This document shows positions 18,627-27,521 of a DNA stretch of 64,000 bases, one piece after another (the first letter of the stretch is position 1; each line of letters begins with the position of its first letter). This DNA comes from Rhizobium oryziradicis. Lineage in GTDB: Bacteria > Pseudomonadota > Alphaproteobacteria > Rhizobiales > Rhizobiaceae. Made by a program: the position numbers and the translations under genes. A model generated the notes under the pieces. It ran no database searches. It saw only the letters and a list, made by a program, of their open reading frames with translations, and was not told the DNA's origin. The stretch is taken from the NCBI RefSeq assembly GCF_001939045.1, contig NZ_MKIM01000024.1, positions 454,933 through 518,932 of the forward strand, written 5' to 3'.

Positions 18627-18654
18627 ATCCTGTTCCGTCTCTTCATGAGAAGGA

Positions 18655-18675
18655 GGCGGATCAACATTATCCGCC
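18655..18675 (-). other. Intercistronic hairpin before flhA
   Basis: GGCGGAT and ATCCGCC form a 7-bp stem with a seven-base loop, 29 bp upstream of the flhA start. There is no T run, so it is more likely an mRNA processing or stability element than a terminator. Confidence 0.4.
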
Positions 18676-18760
18676 CATATTACGGATAGAGCTATAGAAG
18701 AAAGCTTGCGCGAAGATGGTCATGCACGACAAAAGAGGGCACGACAAAAGACGGCCAACA

Positions 18761-19027
18761 TCAAAAGCCGGTTTGCACCCGTGAAAAGACCAGATTGGCA
18801 AACAGGGAGATCTGCGCTCCGACAAAAGGAGCCGTAATGCCGATGGTGATCAGGATGGCCAGAATTTTTGGCACAAATGTCAGAGTCATTTCCTGCACCT
18901 GGGTCAAGGCCTGAATAAGCGCGACTGTAATACCGACAATCATGGCCGCAAGAACGGCAGGCCCCGAGGCGATCAAGATTGTCCAGACCGCAGTGCGCAT
19001 AATATCCAGCGCATCAGCTTCATTCAT
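18761..19027 (-). CDS. fliQ: Flagellar type III export protein FliQ
   Basis: This 88-residue protein has two membrane spans, exactly the FliQ length. MNEADALDIMRTAVWT then the hydrophobic pair with VALIQALTQVQEMTL between them is characteristic. The ATG at 19027 is chosen because the upstream in-frame codons at 19057 add ten residues absent from FliQ proteins. It joins FliP and FliR in the export gate. Confidence 0.92.
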   Translation of the reverse strand: MNEADALDIMRTAVWTILIASGPAVLAAMIVGITVALIQALTQVQEMTLTFVPKILAILITIGITAPFVGAQISLFANLVFSRVQTGF

Positions 19028-19234
19028 TGACGTCTCTCCAGCGGCATCATCCCGCAAAGGTCATGATCATCATCGAGCGCACAGCACGCGACGATTCTTA
19101 TGACCGATTTCGAGAACCGATATCATCTTCCGGTCCTCTCCACCAGTGCGCCTGAACCCAAATTGGCTTCAGGCCTTTTTGTTGACGGTGCATGAGAGCC
19201 CGCGAAGGGCAAATGCATCCATCAGGGCCCCTGA

Positions 19235-19678
19235 TCAGGAGCCTTTGGAGATTTTCACGCCCGTTTGCAGGTCGATAGAACCGCCTGTCGCCGTCGTCAG
19301 CGTGATCGCGCCATCGCTCACCTTCGCATCCGAAACAACGCCCGTTGTCGCGCTGTCGGAGCTGGTGACCGTCTTGCCAATCATATCGCCAGCCTTGGTC
19401 AAAGCATCAGCTTGCAGCATGCTGCGCAACAAGGTGTTGGTTTTGATCGACTGCTCCACTTGCGAAAAGGTTGCAAGCTGTTGAATTTGCGATGTTGCGT
19501 CCATTGGCTTTGTCGGATCCTGATTTTGCATTTGCGCAACCAGGAGCTTCAGGAAGCTATTGTAGTTCATCGTGGCGCTGGCCGCGTCGGAGTTTGCCGA
19601 CGCGTTGGCCCAAGGGTTGGTGAAGCTCGCCGCAGAAGAGGTCGCGCTGCTGATGGCGTCTGTGCTTGCTACCGCCAT
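19235..19678 (-). CDS. flgD: Flagellar hook-capping/assembly protein FlgD
   Basis: This protein has 147 residues. The conserved N-terminal half is clear ([22 protein letters not shown], then [15 protein letters not shown]). It lacks the larger C-terminal Ig-like half of enterobacterial FlgD (about 230 residues), which is usual in rhizobia. It caps the growing hook. Its start overlaps the flbT stop by ten bases, so the two are co-transcribed. The 207-bp gap to fliQ shows no clear promoter. Confidence 0.93.
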   Translation of the reverse strand: MAVASTDAISSATSSAASFTNPWANASANSDAASATMNYNSFLKLLVAQMQNQDPTKPMDATSQIQQLATFSQVEQSIKTNTLLRSMLQADALTKAGDMIGKTVTSSDSATTGVVSDAKVSDGAITLTTATGGSIDLQTGVKISKGS

Positions 19679-20118
19679 GGTGCAATTTCCCGACGAATCT
19701 GCTCGATGGTTCCAGGCGTCATTTCCTGATTGTTCAAAATCCGGTCTTCGATCACATAAAGACCACGGATCGCCTTCAGAGCATCAAACGCACGGCCAGA
19801 TGCCACCATGGCATCAATGCGCTTCAGCTCAGCCAGAACTTCGTCGTCGTGGAAGCAGGCCAGCAACATCACGATAGACTTGCGGAACATGGTGAGCGTT
19901 TGCTCTTTGCCTTCCGGGTTGATCAGAATCATCTGGGCAATGAAGTACAGCTGGCGCAGAGGCGTATTGGCGTCTTCCGGCTGGAGCACGTGGTTTTCCA
20001 AAAGGAACGTCACATCGTTCAGAAACTCAAGGGCAACCTTGCGGTCAACGCGCAACACTGCACCGTTGATAAAGATTCGTTCCCCGGATTTCAGCGAGAT
20101 TCGCAAGGTGCTCTTCAT
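19669..20118 (-). CDS. flbT: Flagellin synthesis regulator FlbT
   Basis: This 149-residue FlbT has the signature [16 protein letters not shown] at residues 7-22 and [13 protein letters not shown] near 70. In Caulobacter FlbT binds the flagellin mRNA leader and limits flagellin synthesis after transcription; in other species it is an activator. Its target here could be the leader element shared by the five flagellin genes. The start overlaps the flaF stop (ATGA). Confidence 0.94.
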   Translation of the reverse strand: MKSTLRISLKSGERIFINGAVLRVDRKVALEFLNDVTFLLENHVLQPEDANTPLRQLYFIAQMILINPEGKEQTLTMFRKSIVMLLACFHDDEVLAELKRIDAMVASGRAFDALKAIRGLYVIEDRILNNQEMTPGTIEQIRREIAPWR

Positions 20119-20462
20119 TTAAGTCCATCCCTAATGATGGTTGCCACATCGATAATGCCTTGGTAATTTTCGGACTCCCGCTGTCTGATGCGGTCGCATT
20201 CCTTCAATATCCAAAGGGCGATTGAGATAAGATTGGCACGCAATTCCATGCCAAGCTGATTGTCGGGCTGTTTCAGATCCTCAATAAAGCGGATCCAGAC
20301 GCGCCGCGTGTAGTATATGGCCTCAATGCTCTCCCGCCCGTAACGCCCGGCATCACGCGCTTGGGATAGCAGCTCCATTGATCGTTCAAGAACCTGTCGC
20401 TCGCGCTCTTTCGCGTCAGCAACGCCGTCCTCCATGATCTCATTGTAGGAAAACTGGTACAT
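20115..20462 (-). CDS. flaF: Flagellin biosynthesis regulator FlaF
   Basis: This 115-residue protein carries the FlaF pattern: [13 protein letters not shown] at the N-terminus, then [11 protein letters not shown] and [15 protein letters not shown]. FlaF is the alphaproteobacterial partner of FlbT in controlling flagellin translation and secretion. It lies 34 bp after flgL and is coupled to flbT. Confidence 0.93.
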   Translation of the reverse strand: MYQFSYNEIMEDGVADAKERERQVLERSMELLSQARDAGRYGRESIEAIYYTRRVWIRFIEDLKQPDNQLGMELRANLISIALWILKECDRIRQRESENYQGIIDVATIIRDGLK

Positions 20463-20496
20463 CTAGGTTTCCTTTACTCCTGTCTATCGCTGATCA

Positions 20497-21564
20497 TCAG
20501 AGATAGTTTACAAGGCTTAGTTTTTGCAGTCTTGACGTTAAGGTATACGACGTCTCAATCAATGATTTCAGATTGTTGAGACGCGTTGATGCTTCATAGG
20601 CATCCACACCGGTGAGATTGCCAAGTTGCGTATCGATAATGTCTTTCTGCGCGCCTAGCGATGTATTCGCTTCTTTAACGCGCTGCTGAGACAGTCCAAG
20701 TTTCGTGCGATCTTCATTGACGCCGGAGACAGCCTTGCCCGAATATTCGACCGCTTTGGCAACCATCGCGGTGCGCGTTTCGGCGGAATAACTCCCGGCC
20801 AACATCTCACTGCCGACCACAGACACCAGACCGAGATAGCGGAAACCATTGGAATTGGCAGATGTTGAGCTTTGTACGGTCTCGGTCTTGCTAATGCGGC
20901 TTGTCATTGTATCGTTCGATGCTGCGGACCAGTTGGTGTTCCAGTCCGTGCCGGTAAACATGGGCTCCAGCGTATTGTTCAGAAAGTTTGTCATGGCTGT
21001 GGGCGTGATTGTGCTCACGGCCGGATTTTCCGGGGTCATGCCAAAGGCACCGAAAAAGGCGTTTCGAAATGCCGTTTTGGCAGCAGACGGGTTTCCGGCC
21101 GAATCCACGGCATTATAGTCGCTCATGGGCTTCACGTCAGTATTGACGCCGGAGAACAGATACTCGCCATTCACAGACGTGTTTGCCGCAGAAACAAACA
21201 TGTCGAGCGCATCATTGACCGACTTTTTAGCCGAACTGAGCGTGATGCTCTCGTAGCTATTGCCCAGACCAACCAGAGTTTGCTGAATCTTTTCTGCAGA
21301 CGATGCGATCTGATTGAGCGCGCTTTGAGATGCGTCAAGCCGCGTATTCACAATTGCATTCGTGCTTATCAACGACTGCAGTCTCAAGGAATCACTTGTT
21401 AAATCGACAGCGTTTGATGTTGTTGCGCCCAAAGCCGTGCCGACATCTGCATATTTACCCGTCGTGACTTCTTTCTGAGCGTCGGACATCTGCTTTTGCG
21501 CATCACCAATCGTGAGCCGCATAGCGTTTTGAATTGTCAGACTGGATATGCTTGATGTCTTCAT
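20497..21564 (-). CDS. flgL: Hook-filament junction protein FlgL
   Basis: This 355-residue junction protein has flagellin-like ends: an N-terminal helix with MRLTIGDAQKQMSDAQKEVTTGKYADVG and a C-terminal coiled coil DAYEASTRLNNLKSLIETSYTLTSRLQKLSL. It connects hook and filament together with FlgK, whose stop lies three bases upstream of this start. Confidence 0.93.
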   Translation of the reverse strand: MKTSSISSLTIQNAMRLTIGDAQKQMSDAQKEVTTGKYADVGTALGATTSNAVDLTSDSLRLQSLISTNAIVNTRLDASQSALNQIASSAEKIQQTLVGLGNSYESITLSSAKKSVNDALDMFVSAANTSVNGEYLFSGVNTDVKPMSDYNAVDSAGNPSAAKTAFRNAFFGAFGMTPENPAVSTITPTAMTNFLNNTLEPMFTGTDWNTNWSAASNDTMTSRISKTETVQSSTSANSNGFRYLGLVSVVGSEMLAGSYSAETRTAMVAKAVEYSGKAVSGVNEDRTKLGLSQQRVKEANTSLGAQKDIIDTQLGNLTGVDAYEASTRLNNLKSLIETSYTLTSRLQKLSLVNYL

Positions 21565-21567
21565 GAC

Positions 21568-23022
21568 TTACGCGATCCCCAGGAGCGATTTCAACATTTC
21601 ATCAACCGTACTGATCAGTTTGGTCGATGCTTTGTAAGATTGTTCAATATCCAGCATTTTCGACAATTCTTCATCGAGGTTCACGCCGGTCTTGTTCTGG
21701 TATGCCTCAGTGGCCCTTTGCGACAGTGCCGATTTCGTCTCATTGGCCGAATCCGCGGTTGATCGATAAGCCTCAAGCCAACCAATCGAACTCGAGGCAT
21801 ATTCTCCTACCGTAGCAGAATTTTCCAAACCAACCGTTGCATCAAAACCGACCTTTGTATCGAAAGCGGCCACATAACCGTTAAGAAGGGTCGAATAACT
21901 GGCGGTATTGTCAGAATTCCATTTATACAATCCACCGTTGACACCGCCATCACGCAGTTTAACGGGATCGCCACCCTTTTCCTTCACATAGGCAGCATTG
22001 ACTGCGAACGTTTCGGAGATGCCCGGCTGAAGCGTGCCCGAGGCCGGCGTTGTTCCGTTTTGCCAGGTGAAAAGACCTGGCAAGGGGTTATTGCCCGTGG
22101 CTTTTTCTTTTTCAGAAAACATGGAAATCAGCGAGCGGGATGTCTCATCCAATTGCTGCTCAAACTGAGGCGCAATCGTATCGCGAATTTGCAGGTTTGC
22201 AGCCAGTGACCCTTGCGCCGATGTATTGCCACCGACACCTGCCTTCAACGGAACACCATCGATATAGACAGAGTTGCCCGCAATGCCAGCGCCGTAAGAT
22301 CCACGCGGATCAAAGGTTACGGCACGCGGCAGTTTATCAAACAGCACCGTCCCCTCATTGGTGTAGAGGGCCATGTCGCCATTGGCGCGTTCGCTCTTTG
22401 ACACGCCAACAATTTTGGAAATATCCGAAACTAGCTTGTCGCGACGATCAAGGGCATCATTCGGGTCTTCGCCAGCTGCCTTTGCCTTGATAACGGCTTC
22501 GTTCACCGTCATGAACTGCGATAGCAGATCATTCAGATTATCAACACCCGTCTTGATGTCTGTGTCTGCCTGAACTCGAACCTTGGCAATCCCCTGCGAT
22601 GTCGCCGTAATCGAATTGGCGAGATCCTGGGCTGCACTGACGGCAGTCTGGGCAAGCGTTGTCTCGCTTGGCTGCGCTGCATAAGATTGCAGTGCCGTCT
22701 GGAGTTTGGAGATATAGGTGCTTGGTGCCAAATCATAATTGTTGCCACCAAGCAGGGATTTTAACTGGTCCAGCCCCTTGTTGAGGGTTGACTGTCCCTC
22801 GGCCACGGACTGACCCGTCAGCATTTGTTTTTGTAAAACAACATCTTCCGCACGGATGATGTTGACTGTTGATCCGCCAGTGGCGTTTACAACGGTGACA
22901 GCATCACGCTTTACGTAGCCCACTGTTTGGGAATTGGAAATATTCTTGGACACCACCTGCGACTGTGTGCTGGTGTTGCTCAATATTCCTTTTGCCGTGT
23001 TCATAGTAGACGAGAGCGTCAT
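21568..23022 (-). CDS. flgK: Hook-associated protein FlgK (HAP1)
   Basis: This 484-residue protein begins with the rod/hook N-terminal motif (LSNTSTQSQVVSKNISNSQTVGYVKRD) and ends with a coiled coil (DEELSKMLDIEQSYKASTKLISTVDEMLKSLL). It is the hook-filament junction protein next to the hook. It lies 24 bp after flgE. Confidence 0.94.
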   Translation of the reverse strand: MTLSSTMNTAKGILSNTSTQSQVVSKNISNSQTVGYVKRDAVTVVNATGGSTVNIIRAEDVVLQKQMLTGQSVAEGQSTLNKGLDQLKSLLGGNNYDLAPSTYISKLQTALQSYAAQPSETTLAQTAVSAAQDLANSITATSQGIAKVRVQADTDIKTGVDNLNDLLSQFMTVNEAVIKAKAAGEDPNDALDRRDKLVSDISKIVGVSKSERANGDMALYTNEGTVLFDKLPRAVTFDPRGSYGAGIAGNSVYIDGVPLKAGVGGNTSAQGSLAANLQIRDTIAPQFEQQLDETSRSLISMFSEKEKATGNNPLPGLFTWQNGTTPASGTLQPGISETFAVNAAYVKEKGGDPVKLRDGGVNGGLYKWNSDNTASYSTLLNGYVAAFDTKVGFDATVGLENSATVGEYASSSIGWLEAYRSTADSANETKSALSQRATEAYQNKTGVNLDEELSKMLDIEQSYKASTKLISTVDEMLKSLLGIA

Positions 23023-23046
23023 GAGACTGCCTTTACATTGTAACGA

Positions 23047-24309
23047 TTAACGCTTCAAACTGATAAGAGTATCCAACATATCAGCAGCCGTTTGGAACAC
23101 CTTGGAATTGGCGCTGTAGCTCCGCTGAGACTGGATCATGTTGGTCAATTCGGAAGCAAGATCGACGTTGGATGCTTCAAGCGTTCTGGAATTGATCGAA
23201 CCGAAACTGCCTGTGTTGGCAAATCCGACCACAACGGTTCCTGCAGCGGCCGTGACCTGATAAGCCGTACCACTGACAGACTTGAGATTGTCAGGGCTGG
23301 CAACAGTGGCCATGGCGACCTTGTAAAGGCTCGAGACAACACCATCAGAACTCGTCGAGGTGATGCTACCCTTATTGTCGATGCTAATGGTGCCGCCAGC
23401 ACTGGCCTTGTTGCCGTTCAGCGTTCCCTGTGAACTGAACGAAATATTACTCTGGGTCATCGAGCTCAGATCGAGCGTAATTCCCAGTGTCGGTGTAATA
23501 TGCGTGTCCGAAAGCGTCAGAGTTTTTGCACTGGTCGTATCAAGCTTCTGGGTTGCAGCAAACGTGATGTCCTGATGAGCGACAGAAAGTGTGCTATAAG
23601 GGAAGCCCGTGCCTGGCGTCGCATCAGAATTACGGTAAACGTCGACGCTCCACTGATTGTTGGCCGTCTTCGTGTAGTAAATGTCGTACAACACCGAGTT
23701 GCCAAAGGCATCGTACGCAACCATCGAACTTTTGTCCGTATAGGTTGAGGTCGCAAGGTTGGCAGCGGGAGCAGTGCCCGTGTGCACAGGCTGCGACGAG
23801 TTAAGGGTCGCCGAAATTGTGCCTGAGGTGGTTGCTGTCGCAAGCCCCTTGTCCAGATTAACCTTCACAGGTTGCAGGCCATCAAAACCGTTGATAACGG
23901 AAGCTGGCTCGCCGTTGGCATAAGAGTAGCCCAAAAGGGTATAGCCCGCAGAGTTGACAAGATAACCCCTGGCGTCCTGCTTGAAATCGCCGGCACGCGT
24001 CAGGAAAATATCGCCCTGGTTGTTCTGAACCACAAAATATCCGTCACCCTTGATCGAAAGATCAGTGGCGGATGTGGTGGACAGATAGGAGCCTTGCTGC
24101 GAAATTGTCTGGGTGGTCGTGGTTTGCACGCCGCCCGAATTGTAGCTGCCCGACCCTGTAGAGCCAACAACCAAGCTGGAAAACGCAGTTTCGACCCGCT
24201 TGTAGCCTGTTGTATCGGAGTTTGCGACATTGTCGCCCACTGTGCTCAGTTTGCTGGCCTGTGCCTGCAAGCCAGATACGGCTGAATTCATACTGCCTGA
24301 AAGGCTCAT
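23047..24309 (-). CDS. flgE: Flagellar hook protein FlgE
   Basis: This 420-residue hook subunit has the N-terminal motif GLQAQASKLSTVGDNVANSDTTGYKR, a Thr/Ser-rich central region exposed on the hook surface, and the C-terminal LEASNVDLASELTNMIQSQRSYSANSKVF. It is the first gene of flgEKL-flaF-flbT-flgD, with a 127-bp gap from rem holding the likely promoter. Confidence 0.95.
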   Translation of the reverse strand: MSLSGSMNSAVSGLQAQASKLSTVGDNVANSDTTGYKRVETAFSSLVVGSTGSGSYNSGGVQTTTTQTISQQGSYLSTTSATDLSIKGDGYFVVQNNQGDIFLTRAGDFKQDARGYLVNSAGYTLLGYSYANGEPASVINGFDGLQPVKVNLDKGLATATTSGTISATLNSSQPVHTGTAPAANLATSTYTDKSSMVAYDAFGNSVLYDIYYTKTANNQWSVDVYRNSDATPGTGFPYSTLSVAHQDITFAATQKLDTTSAKTLTLSDTHITPTLGITLDLSSMTQSNISFSSQGTLNGNKASAGGTISIDNKGSITSTSSDGVVSSLYKVAMATVASPDNLKSVSGTAYQVTAAAGTVVVGFANTGSFGSINSRTLEASNVDLASELTNMIQSQRSYSANSKVFQTAADMLDTLISLKR

Positions 24310-24436
24310 ACCAAGTCCCCATTCGATCGTCGTGTGAGAAGATTATGAAATGGGCCTTGCGTGAAGCTGTTTCAGTGAACGCTTATGACAAATTGGTTGC
24401 AAGGCCGAGATTTTTGGCGGCGTACCGCCAAAAATA

Positions 24437-25108
24437 TTATTTCCAATCAATGGAGTAGCCAAGGAAGCGCTTGGAATCGACAGGATCGAAACCGAGCTTC
24501 TTGCGCAGTTTTTTACGCAGCTTGCTGATGTGGCTTTCAACCACATTTTCTTCAACTTCTTCGTCGAAAATGCCATAAATCGCATTGAAGATCTGCGATT
24601 TGGAAACACGACGTCCACGGTTGGTGACAAGATATTCAAGAATGCGACGCTCTCTGCGTGGCAAAGCAAAAATCTCACCATCAATCTCTGGGTCGCGCCC
24701 ATCGGAATAGACGCGAATTGCGCCGATTTCCGCGTAATTGGCAACAGCCTTGAGCCTGCGCCGAATAGCCGCCGCCCGCGCCAGAATCTCTCTGGGATGC
24801 ACTGGCTTGCGCACAACGTCATCCACGCCGCTATCGAACAACGCAAGCGTTGCCTCAAGCGAAGGATGATCGCTGACTGCAATCACAGGTGCTGTCGTGC
24901 GATCTCGAATGGCACGAGGAAGATCGCCTGTGCGATCTCCTTGACCAAGCAAGAATGCCTCGACTGCTGCAATGTCTGAATCAGCTGCTGATGCAACCCA
25001 TTCGCCAAATTCAACCGGATCAAACCCGGTTGATGGTATGCCTTCACGTCCAAATAATGACGTGTAACCGTCTTTAACGAGCTCGCGCTCATCAACCACT
25101 ACGATCAT
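24437..25108 (-). CDS. rem: Flagellar transcriptional activator Rem (OmpR family)
   Basis: This 223-residue two-domain regulator has an N-terminal receiver-like domain (1-120) and a C-terminal winged helix with [26 protein letters not shown] and [15 protein letters not shown]. The conserved receiver lysine is present (VVRKPVHP, about 99). The expected phospho-acceptor aspartate near residue 50 is not obvious ([11 protein letters not shown]), so activity may not need phosphorylation. In Sinorhizobium Rem drives class IIB and III flagellar genes during exponential growth. The position between the motB-D block and flgE fits. Confidence 0.9.
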   Translation of the reverse strand: MIVVVDERELVKDGYTSLFGREGIPSTGFDPVEFGEWVASAADSDIAAVEAFLLGQGDRTGDLPRAIRDRTTAPVIAVSDHPSLEATLALFDSGVDDVVRKPVHPREILARAAAIRRRLKAVANYAEIGAIRVYSDGRDPEIDGEIFALPRRERRILEYLVTNRGRRVSKSQIFNAIYGIFDEEVEENVVESHISKLRKKLRKKLGFDPVDSKRFLGYSIDWK

Positions 25109-25457
25109 TCGTCCGCCTCCGAATCAGTGTGGTGTTTCTACACGTCAATGGGTACGAATCGCGGCTCTGAACGACAACTGTGGAAAGTTAATGATAGTTA
25201 TTAATAGTTGCTTAACCTTTGAGGGGTGATTTGCACCACATCTTGTGTCACGTGCCCAAATGCGGCACAATTTAGACATTAAAAAGGTTAACAGCGAAGG
25301 TCGACCAGCGACCAAAATCAGTGCCTGGCACGGCCCAAAATGCGTTTTATTTTTGTCATTTTTTCGACGGGCAATAGCCTTCTGGTTGCGTTTGCTGACA
25401 GTGCACCAACATTTCGATGACGCTGGGCGCTGATTTGTCCGTCAAGGTGCGCGTCTT
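25109..25457. promoter_or_regulatory. Intergenic region carrying the rem promoter
   Basis: This 349-bp region lies between rem and the end of the transglycosylase gene. It is AT-rich near rem, with two TTAATAGTT/TTAATGATAG strings at 25190-25210 and AAGGTTAACAG at 25284. No hairpin or repeat family member was found. It must contain the rem promoter; exact boxes cannot be assigned by eye. Confidence 0.45.
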
Positions 25458-26039
25458 TCACTGACAAAATTGACGCGCACTCGCCGTCCAGTTGCCGTAA
25501 CCCGTGGCAACCAGATTGCTGATAACCCGACACACATACTGCTTTTGAGCCGGATTATTGTTCGGCCCGGCATGATATCGCGCCACAGCCATGGTCCAGG
25601 TTTCGTGCCTCTTGTGCAGTTTTGAGAGAAACTCGGCGGCGTATTCCACGTTAAGTTTAGGATCAAACATCTCTTCCACTGAGCGAAAATTTTCATGATG
25701 ATAGAGGTAATTGATCTGCATACAACCTATATCAATGAGTTTTCCACCCATGTCTTTGGCAAGATGAAAGGTCCGCAAGGCCTCATTCAACGAGCCGGGG
25801 AAAAGTGGTAGCCCCTCAACATTGAGGGCGTAGGGCTGGAGCGACCCCTTGCGACCCGTTTCTGTCAATCCCACAGAATAGAGGATGCCCTCGGGGATAC
25901 CATATTTGATGGCTGCACGACTGATTTCTCGCTCACAAAGCCCCGCAGGAGCCGCAGCATAGGCAGCCTTAGAGGTAAAGCTGACCAGAGCCAGAACCGC
26001 CATTGCCTGTGCCAGACGCACCAGGAGACGTTGCGTCAT
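25458..26039 (-). CDS. Periplasmic lytic transglycosylase (SLT domain)
   Basis: This is a 193-residue protein from the ATG at 26039, with a signal peptide (MTQRLLVRLAQAMAVLALVSFTSKAAYA). The mature part shows the SLT pattern: EREISRAAIKYGIPEGILYSVGLTETG with the catalytic glutamate in TETG, then DIGCMQINYLYH and NVEYAAEFLSKLH, ARYHAG. It cleaves peptidoglycan, probably to let the rod through, since the FlgJ-like protein here lacks a muramidase domain. The start overlaps the fliK/motD end by 71 bases, an unusually long overlap. Confidence 0.88.
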   Translation of the reverse strand: MTQRLLVRLAQAMAVLALVSFTSKAAYAAAPAGLCEREISRAAIKYGIPEGILYSVGLTETGRKGSLQPYALNVEGLPLFPGSLNEALRTFHLAKDMGGKLIDIGCMQINYLYHHENFRSVEEMFDPKLNVEYAAEFLSKLHKRHETWTMAVARYHAGPNNNPAQKQYVCRVISNLVATGYGNWTASARQFCQ

Positions 26040-27519
26040 CGGCCATCCCTCCAGACGGTTGCCCAAAGTTATCAAATGATGCCTGGGTCTGCTGGCGGTT
26101 GCCACCGTGATTTTGACCATTGCTGTTCTGCTGTGCCAAGCTCTGATTGTTTGGCTGGTTCTGGCTATTGTTCTGCGTGGTATCACTGCTCGATTTTTCC
26201 GGGCTGGCAATACTGATCTGAATCTGATCAACACTCAGTCCCTGCGATTTAAGCGACTTGATCAAATCGCCATGATCCTCGTGCAGCTTACGATAGGCCG
26301 TTCCGTTTTCGACCACGAGGCTGACCGTGAGTTGGCCATCCACAAGCTTCAAGTTGGCCGTTACCGTGCCAAGGCTTTCCGGCGTCATTTTGATCGTCAA
26401 TGTATTCAGCGTCTTATCAGTTGTCATCCGGTCCGGGATGTCCACATCGCTTGCTGCGTGGCTGCGCAGGACGGACGACCATTCACTGTCGCCCGTCATC
26501 GTCGCGGCAATATTTGCGCCATTGCTGGTGCTCACCGGCGCAATGATCCGTCGGCTATCCACAACCTCAACCGTTTGCATGATGTCTGAAGTCCGAAGAA
26601 TTGCCGAATCTGCAACCCCCAATTTTTCACTCTCTTTGCCACTGGAATTCTGGCCCGCCGATGTCACCATATGCAAGGCATCCGCAGCACTGCTGCGCAA
26701 CGTTGGTGTTGCGGCAGCTGTTGGCTGGGCTGCATCATCCGAAATCTTGCCGAGATCGGCATTGCGCACTTTCGCCTCAAGTGCGTCTTTCAGCTTACCG
26801 CCAACAGTTTGTTTTGTCTGTCCGTCGGCTGCCGGTGTGACCTGTTGTGGCAACACTGCGGCTTGTGTTGGAGCGGCCTGCACCAGCAAGGACAACACGT
26901 CCTGTGCGCCAGCAGTGCCATCCTTCTGTGGCTGCGCAGCTTCGGAACCGTCATCGGTATCCGTCACGCCAGCTTTGGTGCTCAAAGGCGATTTTATCGT
27001 AGGCTTTGCACTGTCTGCGCCACCAACCACAGCCTCTGCGACCTGTTCGGCGGCGCGCGCCGAAATTTGATCCTTGGCCTTGTCGCTCTGCTTTACAGCT
27101 GTCTTGCCTGCAACCTCATCTGGTACATCCTTATTGGCGACGCTGGCATTGTCAGTGTTCGTCAAGGCTGCGACCAGTTTCGCAAGGGTGTTCGCGGAAT
27201 CTTTGCCGGAACCCGCAACACCGCCCGCCTGCGCCTCGGCGTTCGTCTCCGCGGGCTTCACTGATGCAGAACGATCATCACTCTGTTTATTTGAAGCGGT
27301 ATTGGTACCATCCTCGTTTTTTGCACGGTCTTGAGGACGGTTGGCATCAACCGACTTACCGTTATCATCCGAAGCTGGCTTTCCCTTATCGCGTCCTGCG
27401 GATGTACCCTCGAGCGCCGAGCGAAAGCCGCCGCTGGGGGGCTGAGACTGATCCGCGCGAGAACCGGGGTAGGATGATGGAATGTTTGCGGCACTTGGCG
27501 CTGAAACGGTAACGGCCAT
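25969..27519 (-). CDS. fliK: Flagellar hook-length control protein FliK (rhizobial MotD)
   Basis: This 516-residue protein is long, low-complexity and Ala/Ser/Asp/Lys-rich for 350 residues. It then has the FliK C-terminal domain at about residues 370-450: LTIKMTPESLGTVTANLKL, then GTAYRKLHEDHGDLIKSLKSQGLSVDQI. The tail is Gln/Asn/Gly-rich. The gene was called motD in Sinorhizobium and later shown to control hook length. A GGGGTGGAG ribosome-binding site overlaps the end of motC. Confidence 0.9.
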   Translation of the reverse strand: MAVTVSAPSAANIPSSYPGSRADQSQPPSGGFRSALEGTSAGRDKGKPASDDNGKSVDANRPQDRAKNEDGTNTASNKQSDDRSASVKPAETNAEAQAGGVAGSGKDSANTLAKLVAALTNTDNASVANKDVPDEVAGKTAVKQSDKAKDQISARAAEQVAEAVVGGADSAKPTIKSPLSTKAGVTDTDDGSEAAQPQKDGTAGAQDVLSLLVQAAPTQAAVLPQQVTPAADGQTKQTVGGKLKDALEAKVRNADLGKISDDAAQPTAAATPTLRSSAADALHMVTSAGQNSSGKESEKLGVADSAILRTSDIMQTVEVVDSRRIIAPVSTSNGANIAATMTGDSEWSSVLRSHAASDVDIPDRMTTDKTLNTLTIKMTPESLGTVTANLKLVDGQLTVSLVVENGTAYRKLHEDHGDLIKSLKSQGLSVDQIQISIASPEKSSSDTTQNNSQNQPNNQSLAQQNSNGQNHGGNRQQTQASFDNFGQPSGGMADDATSPGASGTGNGGSGSGQLYL

Positions 27520-27521
27520 AA

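Noticed and set aside
19150-19180. GCCTGAA/TTCAGGC hairpin followed by TTTTT on the plus strand between flgD and fliQ
   Set aside because: It would terminate plus-strand transcription, but no plus-strand gene precedes it, and on the minus strand there is no T tract.
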